46,849 bases of DNA from Bacteroidales bacterium (GTDB lineage: Bacteria > Bacteroidota > Bacteroidia > Bacteroidales > UBA10428): the NCBI GenBank assembly GCA_016934395.1, contig JAFGSZ010000122.1, forward strand, positions 1 through 46,849, in the 5' to 3' direction. Shown here piece by piece: positions 27,421-35,187 of the stretch. The notes beneath the pieces are model-generated. The model did not search any database. It was given only the letters and a program-made list of their open reading frames with translations, and had not been told where the DNA came from. Positions within the stretch are counted from its first letter, which is position 1. The number at the start of each line of letters is the position of its first letter. Both the position numbers and the translations under genes were made by a program.

Positions 27421-27577
27421 ATGATGCAGCATATTCTTCAGTAATCCGAATATATTCAGCTGTGAAAAAACCTCCCCGGGTATTCGCTATACCAATCTTC
27501 CGGAATTTGCATTAAATGTACAATAATAAACCAGCCAGAATAATTGTTACGGTTATTTTGTAAACATTATTACCTTG

Positions 27578-27624
27578 TATAAAAGATGCAGGTACAACAA
27601 CAATTGTGCACCCACATCTTTATA
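27578..27624 (-). terminator. Long hairpin after the SusCD operon
   Basis: TATAAAGATG and CATCTTTTATA bracket further pairing (GCACAA with GTTGT). No T run follows on the minus strand, so it may be an RNA-stabilising or pausing structure and not a true terminator. Confidence 0.35.
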
Positions 27625-27633
27625 AAATTATTA

Positions 27634-29226
27634 TTATTCCCATCGAGGATCTCCGGCGCTTGCGCCTAAGGGGCTTAAAAATGAGAAATCTCCATTTACC
27701 GGATCTTTCCACAAAGCCGTTGAACTTCCGCCATAAGGTATTAGCAAACTTAAAATGGAATACCCTGCAGAATCATCAAAATCACTGGTAGCATAAGAAT
27801 TGTTTATGGAGAGTGTTCCATCAGTTCTAATTCCCTGAGTATACCCGGCTTGAGATTCCCCAAGAATACAATTATTAATTTGTATACCACTACCTGTAAA
27901 TACCGTACCATTATAATCCATAAAATACCTGCTACTGCCGTCATCATAGGCTAACCTGTTAAAGGTGCAATTTTCAACAACTATGCTTTCGCATGAAGGC
28001 CCGTTCTGATAATAAATCAGGCCTCTTCTGGTATTATAAACAGTAGTGTTGCTTATTTTAATATTATTGATAGTTGATTCGACCTTATTAGAGTGAATAA
28101 CACCATATGCAGATCCCCAGGCAAAATCATTTAAAACGCAATCATTAACTACTATATTTTGTATAGTCTGAATCGCTCCTGTACCTCTTAAACGTATTAA
28201 ATGACGATCAAAATTCTGAATTTCACAACTATTAAATTTAATCAAGCCAAGATTACATCCGTCATCCGGTTGTTGGTCGAAAACGCCTCTGATCCGGCCT
28301 TGTGCATCATCGTAATTAACATAACCGCTGATCGTTAAGTACTCAAATACTAATGAATCTGCGGTAGTTAAGCCGGCATCAATCGAAAACATATGATCTC
28401 CTGAAGTAGTATAAATTACCGGTTTACCATCAGCATTTAATCCTCTGATTTTTATACTTTGAGTAAGCATAATATCTCCGGCAAATCCATACGTTTCATT
28501 AGATGTTAACACAATTACATCACCGGCTGCAGCCGCTCCGATAGCAGCAGCCAGATCAGCTCCGGCAGCTAACAAAACAGTACCTTCTACGGTAAAATTC
28601 TGAGTACCCCTCACAGCGCTGGCATTCATCAGCCTGATTTCATAATCCGCGTTATCCAGTCCGGAAACAGTTTTCTCACCTGCAGCAAGTTCGGCCGCTG
28701 AAATAGCTTCCGAAGTCTCGCCCGAACCAGAAACAAATAAAAGACCGGTTACCGCTTTACCGGGTTTCCATTTTATATTTACCGTGCCTAATGCAGTCAT
28801 TTTAATTGAGTAACCTTCAAACAGGTTCTCAGGCAACGATCTGAAAGCTAAAGTTGTCCATTTTGAGTCTTCCACGCCCGAAGCGCTACTTATTGCTTTT
28901 ACCCGTGCAGAAAATTGAGCATCACCTGCCGGTAAATCATAAACATAAGGAAGATCATTTGCTGCAACAGTTGCTGTATGAATGATGTTAGCAAATAAAA
29001 GGTTATCATCACTAATTTCAAGTTCGTATGAATCAGCTCCGGCTGAAAGCTTCCAGTTTAATGTTACCGTTGTCTGATTGGTAATTTCAGCAGAAATATC
29101 AAGAGGAGTAAAGATCCTGTCAAACTCAAGATCTTCAACAACCGGGTCTATTTTTTCCGTACACGCCATTGCGAATAGCAAAAAAATAAAACCCAGTGTA
29201 AATGTTAAATATTTAGTATTTTTCAT
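27634..29226 (-). CDS. DUF4957/DUF5123-type beta-helix lipoprotein
   Basis: A 530-residue lipoprotein: Cys22 after LLFAMA. Residues about 40-135 look like a fibronectin type III domain (VTLNWKLSAGADSYELEI). A second small beta domain follows, then from about 220 a right-handed beta-helix with ladder repeats (LVFEYLTISG, LIKFNSCEIQNFDRHLIRLR, NIKISNTTVYNTRRGLIYYQ). Such proteins sit next to SusCD pairs in pectin loci, at the position of surface glycan-binding proteins. The beta-helix also resembles pectate lyases, so an enzymatic role remains possible. It starts 14 bp after the susD gene. Confidence 0.8.
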   Translation of the reverse strand: MKNTKYLTFTLGFIFLLFAMACTEKIDPVVEDLEFDRIFTPLDISAEITNQTTVTLNWKLSAGADSYELEISDDNLLFANIIHTATVAANDLPYVYDLPAGDAQFSARVKAISSASGVEDSKWTTLAFRSLPENLFEGYSIKMTALGTVNIKWKPGKAVTGLLFVSGSGETSEAISAAELAAGEKTVSGLDNADYEIRLMNASAVRGTQNFTVEGTVLLAAGADLAAAIGAAAAGDVIVLTSNETYGFAGDIMLTQSIKIRGLNADGKPVIYTTSGDHMFSIDAGLTTADSLVFEYLTISGYVNYDDAQGRIRGVFDQQPDDGCNLGLIKFNSCEIQNFDRHLIRLRGTGAIQTIQNIVVNDCVLNDFAWGSAYGVIHSNKVESTINNIKISNTTVYNTRRGLIYYQNGPSCESIVVENCTFNRLAYDDGSSRYFMDYNGTVFTGSGIQINNCILGESQAGYTQGIRTDGTLSINNSYATSDFDDSAGYSILSLLIPYGGSSTALWKDPVNGDFSFLSPLGASAGDPRWE

Positions 29227-29240
29227 AATTCATAAATTTT

Positions 29241-31037
29241 TTAGTAACCATAATCATTTGTTAACATACCATTGCTGTTGTCGATAAAATTTTGCCATAT
29301 TGGCCAGAATTGATAATCATCCGGATTATATGTATAAAGGGAGGCTATTTTCGGGTCATCAATTTGATCAGGTCCCACCCATTCCATAAAACTCGGATAT
29401 TCAGAAGACATATCTTCAGTTTCGCCTCTGTTAAGCCCGTAAATTTCCAATTTGGTTTGCAGTCCGTCTTCATCTGCCACATACCTGAAATACAAATTTG
29501 AGGGAACATCAGCATACTCACCGGTCTGATTGCGTAAGTTATCCATCTTAACTTTAGCCTCAGCCATTTTAGTTCCTAACAAATTCCAGCGGATAAGCGC
29601 CATTTTACGTTCCATTTCACCGGTAAACTCAAATCCATGTTCTTTAACAATGGCATCAAACATCAGCTCTTTTGTTGACAATGCATCAACATAAGCATCT
29701 ACTTTTGTTGACCAATCTGCCTGTGCAAATGCTCTTTTACGAATCTGCTTTAAATAGGGAGCTGCGGCGGCAGGCCCATTCAATTCATTTTCAATCTCGG
29801 CAGCCATTAATAATACTTCGGCATATCGCATGTACATTTTATTTAAGCCATCATCATTTGTAGAAGTAACCCGGCGGGTCATCCATTCATATCTCCATTT
29901 TCCGAAACACCAGTTATCTAATGATCTTAATTCCTGTTTTGCAATTCCATCTCCATCAACATCTCCATATTCATAAGGAACACATGTTACGTCCCTTCTC
30001 TGGTCTTTAACATCATAATCATAGTATACAAAAGGAAGCGGGCCATAGCTGCCTCCCTGGGGTTGCCCTGTATATTGATCTATGGCATTATGTTTTACTG
30101 CAAAATAGAATCCTACTCTTCCGCGGCCTGAGTTAAATGGTATTTCCCAAAGTGATTCACCACCGGCTGAAATATCTTCTTCATTCAATAACCTGAACAG
30201 TTCTTCGAACGAAGTTTCAAGTTGGGCCTTTCCACTTTCTTCAATGTCTTTACATTCCTGTAATGCAATTGGATATAAAACATCAACAGACAATTCAGGA
30301 TCGGTACTTCTTCTTATTCCCCCCTCAGGTCGTTGCGAATAGCCTGATGCAACCAGACAAAGTCTTGCCCGAAGGCCTTTAACAAAAGCTTTATTTATTC
30401 GCTCAGTTGTACTTGTTGCCTCAGTTTCATTTGGCCAGGCGACCAAAGTGGCTGCCTCTTCCAAATCGGCAATGAGTTGTTTGTAAATAACATCTCTGTC
30501 AGATTTTGCTAAATACAAACTTTCTGCTGAAATAGGCTCAAATCTTGCTACAATATCTCCCCATGCCCTTAATAAGTCGGCATAATAAATAGCCCTCAGG
30601 GTTAAGGCTTCACCCAGTAACTGTCCCATTTCATTTCCGGGGGCCGGTTCTCCGTATTTTCTAATGCCCACGATACATACATTTGCGCGTTCAATACCAG
30701 CGTAGAACATTGCCCATGCATTATTGGAAGAATTCATCCAGCTATTTGTAGCAGAGTTTTCATATTTTGCCAGCAAAACACTGGTACTTGTACCGTCTGA
30801 AGAATTATTCCATTCAAGATCCGAATTGGTACCATACTGAGGCAGGAACCTTCCCCTGTAAGAATTGGTTTGCCCCATGGGTTCTTTTATACCATCCACA
30901 GCCTGTCCTGTAAGTATTACATTTGAGAATATCAACGATTCATCAAATGTTGATTGCGAAGGTGCATCCAGAAAGTCCTCGCAGGAGGTTAAAAAACCTG
31001 CTAAAACCAGAATAGTTATATATAGTATTTTTTTCAT
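29241..31037 (-). CDS. SusD/RagB family glycan-binding lipoprotein
   Basis: A 598-residue surface lipoprotein: Cys19 (LTSC), then CEDFLDAPSQSTF, the standard SusD opening. TPR-like helices are seen in the N-terminal half (LLGEALTLRAIYYADLLRAW) and the RagB C-terminal region from about 340 (MYMRYAEVLLMAAEIENEL, RKRAFAQADW). It forms the lid over the SusC channel and binds the oligosaccharide to be imported. It is 35 bp after susC and 14 bp before the beta-helix lipoprotein gene. Confidence 0.96.
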   Translation of the reverse strand: MKKILYITILVLAGFLTSCEDFLDAPSQSTFDESLIFSNVILTGQAVDGIKEPMGQTNSYRGRFLPQYGTNSDLEWNNSSDGTSTSVLLAKYENSATNSWMNSSNNAWAMFYAGIERANVCIVGIRKYGEPAPGNEMGQLLGEALTLRAIYYADLLRAWGDIVARFEPISAESLYLAKSDRDVIYKQLIADLEEAATLVAWPNETEATSTTERINKAFVKGLRARLCLVASGYSQRPEGGIRRSTDPELSVDVLYPIALQECKDIEESGKAQLETSFEELFRLLNEEDISAGGESLWEIPFNSGRGRVGFYFAVKHNAIDQYTGQPQGGSYGPLPFVYYDYDVKDQRRDVTCVPYEYGDVDGDGIAKQELRSLDNWCFGKWRYEWMTRRVTSTNDDGLNKMYMRYAEVLLMAAEIENELNGPAAAAPYLKQIRKRAFAQADWSTKVDAYVDALSTKELMFDAIVKEHGFEFTGEMERKMALIRWNLLGTKMAEAKVKMDNLRNQTGEYADVPSNLYFRYVADEDGLQTKLEIYGLNRGETEDMSSEYPSFMEWVGPDQIDDPKIASLYTYNPDDYQFWPIWQNFIDNSNGMLTNDYGY

Positions 31038-31072
31038 AGTGTATTTAATTAAATTTTAAAAATTAAACCGGG

Positions 31073-34000
31073 TTAAAAAGAAAGATTTAAACCAAAAATT
31101 AACTGCCGGCTTTTCGGATAACCTGAATGATCGGTTCCAGGAGTCAGAGGTGTTGCCGTTCTTGTAGAAACTTCAGGATCGAAACCCGAATAATTTGTTA
31201 ATATAAATACATTATACGCTGACATATAGAATCTTATCCTCTGAATATTTACTCTTTCGGTTATATTGGCCGGAATTGTATATCCCAGGGTTAATGTATT
31301 TAAACGAAGGAATGAACCATCTTCAACTGCCCAGTCGGTAAATACATGATTTTGCATATATGGCGACCACATGGTAGTGTTGGCATTCATAGCTTCCAAT
31401 TCAGCCGGATCATTCACAATAGTTCCATCTGCACCTAAATTGGTCCATCTTTTACCATCTGCCATAATATCAATCATATTCGTAAACTGGTTCCTGCCGG
31501 TTGTATATTCAATCTTATTGGCATTATAAACATCATTTCCATAACTCCAGTTAAATACGGCAGATAAATCGAATCCGTAAAAACGGGCATCGATATTAAA
31601 ACCTCCTGTACTGAGTGGATTATTATTGCCTATAATGGTAAGATCTTCAGTTGTTACCAATCCATCGCCGTCAATATCTATCAATTTTAATGTGCCGGGG
31701 CGAACAGCGCCGGTTATTCCGGAATTATCAGAAACCCCCGGGTTCAAAATCCATGTATCGGTAGCGTCATCGTAGCCTGAGAAATCGGAAACTTCGTACC
31801 TTCCATCATTTAAATAGCCATAAAACCGGCCAACAGCACCGTTAACAGCTACCCAGTAATCGTTTCCAATCTGCGAAGAAGCCCATCTGGTCTCCTGACC
31901 AAAGTCTTCCATTAAACCTAATGAAACAATTTTGTTCCTGTTAAAGCCTACATTAAATCCTAAATTAAGTCCGTATTTTGCTTTATTTACAGCTACCCAG
32001 TTTAAAGCAAGTTCCACACCTTTATTTTCTGTTTCTCCCATATTTCGGTACTGATAGTTATATCCTGTACCGGAAACGGGGAACCTTATTAAACCATCTT
32101 TGGTGGTATTGTAATAGAGTTCAATTGTACCGTTAAGGGCGCTTCTGAATAATCCAAAATCAAGTCCCATATTTCGGGTATAGGTTGTTTCCCACTTAAG
32201 ATCAGGATTTGACATATATTCTCCACCGGCAGACCAGTACGTACTAACATTATTGATATAAGTTGTTGAACTTGATGAAAATACCTGGTCTATCTGGCCG
32301 GTTGGTATACGATTATTCCCTGCAGTACCATAGCTCAATCGAAGTTTAAGGCTATTTAAAACATCTGATAAACTCTCCATAAAACTTTCTTCTGATATTC
32401 TCCATGCCACGGCTGCTGACGGGAAATAACCCCAGCGGTTACCCCTGGCAAATTTACTTGAACCATCAGCCCTGAATGTTGCAGAAACCAGGTATTTATT
32501 TTTGAAATCATAATTTGCCCTTCCAAAAAATGATATTAATTTATCATCCGGGGCAAATTTATTTTCATAAACTCTTGAAAATCCCTGATCAACCAGTTTA
32601 TAAGCCTGGTCGGCAGTAAAAAATGAAGGAAATCCTTCAACATCATTTTCAATTGTATTTGATTTAGCCAGATTTATTTCCTGTCCGACTAAAACATTTA
32701 AAGAATGATCCTCGCCTAAAATTTCTGCAAAATCATATTGTAGAATATTTGTATTCCTCAGAACCGGTCTGTTTTGTACAACTGATATTAAAGCCGGTAA
32801 ACCCTGACTATCGGTTGTAACATTATTCTTTACATAATAGGTGGTTTCACCAAAAAATTTATCATCAGTGTTTAAGTAATAATCCAAACCAGCCAGAGTT
32901 TTAAATTCTAATCCCTTTATAATTTTCCATGAAAAACTTCCGTTCATGTTATAATTGGTTCTATGCTGCTGACGATCGTTATCAGCAACAGCTCTTAACG
33001 GATTTATCATATTTGAGGAAAATTCTTCATCGGCAAATTCCCCAAGTGTATTAAAGGGAATAGGAGCATAAAGCATGGTTTGCTTAACCCTTGGGTCGGT
33101 ATAGTTGCTGCCCTTATCAACAGATCCGGCGCCTCCTATTTTGGTATCTGAATAACGCAAAGAAAAAGAAAGTTCCACTTTTTCATTTGGGTTATTATCA
33201 AGTTTAAATGAAAGGTTATTCCGGCTATAACTGGAATTCAACATAATTTCATCACTATAAATCCCGGAATAATTTAAGGAGTATTTTATTTTCTCCGATC
33301 CTCCGTTTATAGTTAAATCATTATTAAAAACTGTTCCAATATTTCCGAAAACCTGATCGTACCAGTTGGTGCCTGGTTGTCCGTCATATAAATCAATATC
33401 CTGGTATTGACCAAAATATTTTTCGTAGTTTTCCAGGTTGTCATTTAACAATGCATATTCATATTGCCATTTCACATAGTCTTCAACACTTAGAGAATTA
33501 AGACTGTTTGCTACTTTTTTAAAGCCATAATAAGCGTTATACTTTACTTCTACCTTCCCTTCAGCACCACCTTTGGTTGTAATAATAATTACCCCATTGG
33601 CTCCACGTGCACCATAAATGGCAGTAGAAGAAGCATCTTTTAAAACATCAATAGATTGAATTATTGATGCCGGAACATCGGAGATACTATTAACAGGAAA
33701 ACCATCTACAATATACAATGGTGAGTTGTCTTGTGTAATAGATCCCCCGCCTCGCACACGGATATTGATTTCCGCATCGGGTGAACCTTCGGTGACCACA
33801 ACGTTTACACCAGCCAGTTTACCTGCCATCGCTTCAGCAACAGATGAAACAGGAATTTCAGCCAAAGCATCACCTTTCACAGAAGCAACAGCGCCTGTTA
33901 GGTCTCTTTTCCTCACGGTACCGTATCCTATTACGACTACCTCATCCAGTTCCAGAATGTCTTCAACCAGAGATACATTAATACTGGTTTGGGTACCTAC

Positions 34001-34285
34001 AGTAATTTCTTCAGTCAGAAAGCCTATAGCTGATATTACGAGAATATCACTTGGGCCTGCCATAAGTGAAAAATTACCATCCAGATCTGTTACAGTACCA
34101 GAGGTAGTATTCTTAATTAGAATATTAACACCTGGTATTGGGCTATTATCTGTAGCCGATGTTACTTTACCTGTAACTCTGCCCTCTTGACCAAGGACAT
34201 TGAAAAGACCAATACTCACAATAAAAGCAAACAATAATAATCGCTTCCATTGAGAAATCATCTTAGTTTTTAGATTTTGAATCAT
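31073..34285 (-). CDS. SusC/RagA TonB-dependent outer-membrane transporter
   Basis: A 1070-residue channel. Signal 1-33, a carboxypeptidase-D-like domain (about 35-110, VTGKVTSATDNSPIPGVNIL), a TonB-box region DEVVVIGYGTV, the plug (about 118-230, ending PLYIVDGFPV and GVIIITTKGG) and a barrel ending in Phe (FGLNLSF). It imports oligosaccharides, here probably pectin fragments judging from its neighbours. No FecR-type or N-terminal signalling domain is present, so control is likely by the hybrid regulator and not by an anti-sigma factor. Promoter block B lies about 284 bp upstream. Confidence 0.97.
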   Translation of the reverse strand: MIQNLKTKMISQWKRLLLFAFIVSIGLFNVLGQEGRVTGKVTSATDNSPIPGVNILIKNTTSGTVTDLDGNFSLMAGPSDILVISAIGFLTEEITVGTQTSINVSLVEDILELDEVVVIGYGTVRKRDLTGAVASVKGDALAEIPVSSVAEAMAGKLAGVNVVVTEGSPDAEINIRVRGGGSITQDNSPLYIVDGFPVNSISDVPASIIQSIDVLKDASSTAIYGARGANGVIIITTKGGAEGKVEVKYNAYYGFKKVANSLNSLSVEDYVKWQYEYALLNDNLENYEKYFGQYQDIDLYDGQPGTNWYDQVFGNIGTVFNNDLTINGGSEKIKYSLNYSGIYSDEIMLNSSYSRNNLSFKLDNNPNEKVELSFSLRYSDTKIGGAGSVDKGSNYTDPRVKQTMLYAPIPFNTLGEFADEEFSSNMINPLRAVADNDRQQHRTNYNMNGSFSWKIIKGLEFKTLAGLDYYLNTDDKFFGETTYYVKNNVTTDSQGLPALISVVQNRPVLRNTNILQYDFAEILGEDHSLNVLVGQEINLAKSNTIENDVEGFPSFFTADQAYKLVDQGFSRVYENKFAPDDKLISFFGRANYDFKNKYLVSATFRADGSSKFARGNRWGYFPSAAVAWRISEESFMESLSDVLNSLKLRLSYGTAGNNRIPTGQIDQVFSSSSTTYINNVSTYWSAGGEYMSNPDLKWETTYTRNMGLDFGLFRSALNGTIELYYNTTKDGLIRFPVSGTGYNYQYRNMGETENKGVELALNWVAVNKAKYGLNLGFNVGFNRNKIVSLGLMEDFGQETRWASSQIGNDYWVAVNGAVGRFYGYLNDGRYEVSDFSGYDDATDTWILNPGVSDNSGITGAVRPGTLKLIDIDGDGLVTTEDLTIIGNNNPLSTGGFNIDARFYGFDLSAVFNWSYGNDVYNANKIEYTTGRNQFTNMIDIMADGKRWTNLGADGTIVNDPAELEAMNANTTMWSPYMQNHVFTDWAVEDGSFLRLNTLTLGYTIPANITERVNIQRIRFYMSAYNVFILTNYSGFDPEVSTRTATPLTPGTDHSGYPKSRQLIFGLNLSF

Positions 34286-34454
34286 AATTCTAATAATTTA
34301 GTTAGGTTAAACAGATTTCTACATTTGTATAGGTAATATTTTAAATATAATTGTTAGCATCCTGAAAGTTTAGTTTATTCCTGATTTCCCGATAATCAGA
34401 CAGGCCGTCTTTATTTGTTGTAAATGAATCACCATGTTGAAATATTATATTATG

Positions 34455-34546
34455 GATTTCGCGGATTTTTTCAATAATTCTCCGGCTAAAAGACCCGCCA
34501 GGGAAGTAATCCTTAGAATTAAGGCAGCACTTAAAATACTTTTCAT
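34455..34546 (-). pseudogene. Relic of a GH105 5' end ahead of susC
   Basis: From ATG 34546 the minus strand reads ATGAAAAGTATTTTAAGTGC, matching the pseudogene at 37609-38280 (AAAAAGTTTTTAAGTGCTGC) and continuing with GGAGAAT...AAAAAATCCG against GGGGAAT...AAAAGAATCTG, the region that encodes SSGECSKES. The homologous frame stops after about 33 codons. Beyond that only weak similarity remains. A 76-residue frame over 34341-34571 is in another phase and not real. It now forms part of the untranslated region between promoter block B and susC. Confidence 0.65.
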
Positions 34547-34568
34547 AATTGGCCATTTTATTCCCGAT

Positions 34569-34635
34569 CAATTATAGTAATCCATAGATAAAACTATGGT
34601 AGACATTTTACCGGAAAAAGGGGGGTATATTATCA
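34569..34635 (-). promoter_or_regulatory. Promoter block B of the PUL, before susC
   Basis: Same layout as block A: 48-bp motif (34635-34588) with TACCCCCC and CGGTAAAATGTCTACC, 11-bp spacer, then TATAATTG (34576-34569). The first downstream ATG is the GH105 relic at 34546; susC starts at 34285, which gives a leader of roughly 275 nt. Confidence 0.6.
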
Positions 34636-35045
34636 CACCCATCAGCTTAAATGCTTTTCACCAAAGCTTTCGACAGCAGATAATATTTCCTGCAATTTTT
34701 TAATGTCAAGAAAATGATATAAATCGTGAAAATTTAAAAAGAACAGATAAGGTAAGTCTTTTTAGGTATTTTTTGGGAAATAATTTCTACACCGGACTAG
34801 TTATAATCCCCGGCAGAGTGTATTATAAACAATATTAAAAATATAAATATTCATTATACATTTTAGTCTAACCAGCAGATTATTATTATAAATATAATAA
34901 GGATTTTGGTATTTATATACTTCCAACTGATCTTAAAATAATAAATTTTAATTCACCGGCTAATTAATTATTTTAAAATATTGTAATCTTAAGCACATTA
35001 CAATTAGTTTCGTTAACAATAAAATAAAAAGATTTTTATACGTTA
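34636..35045. other. Diverged copy of the regulator's upstream region
   Basis: No gene. Two parts match 38370-38748: 34650-34700 (ATGCTTTTCACCAAAGC, GACAGCAGAT) and 34988-35047 (GCACATTACA, AATAAAAAGATTTTTA). The second part ends where the regulator ATG would be, but the base here is ATT, and no regulator gene follows. It is the residue of a duplication of the region between GH105 and the hybrid regulator. Confidence 0.55.
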
Positions 35046-35061
35046 ATTTTTTTAACTGTTA

Positions 35062-35116
35062 AAAAAATCCCCTGACCTGAATGTCTTGCAATTTAATTCA
35101 GGCAGGAGATTTTTTA
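35062..35116 (-). terminator. Intrinsic terminator of the T9SS repeat-protein gene
   Basis: A stem of about 20 bp with one mismatch and a bulge: AAAAAATC..CCTG.CCTGAAT against ATTCAGGCAGGAGATTTTTT. It has A and T flanks on both sides so could act in both directions. It lies 72 bp after the stop at 35188. Confidence 0.75.
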
Positions 35117-35187
35117 TTATCTGTAATGAGAATTGAGAAAACGGGGAATATTTCTAAAATTCCCGGCAGATAATCTCATGTATTTAA

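Noticed and set aside
33726-34190. 154-codon frame opposite susC
   Set aside because: Antisense shadow of a long, well-supported gene; composition follows the susC codons and no start signal is seen.
34341-34571. 76-codon frame on the minus strand before susC
   Set aside because: It is not in the phase that matches the GH105 signal sequence, its first ATGs overlap the -7 box of promoter block B, and no family fits.
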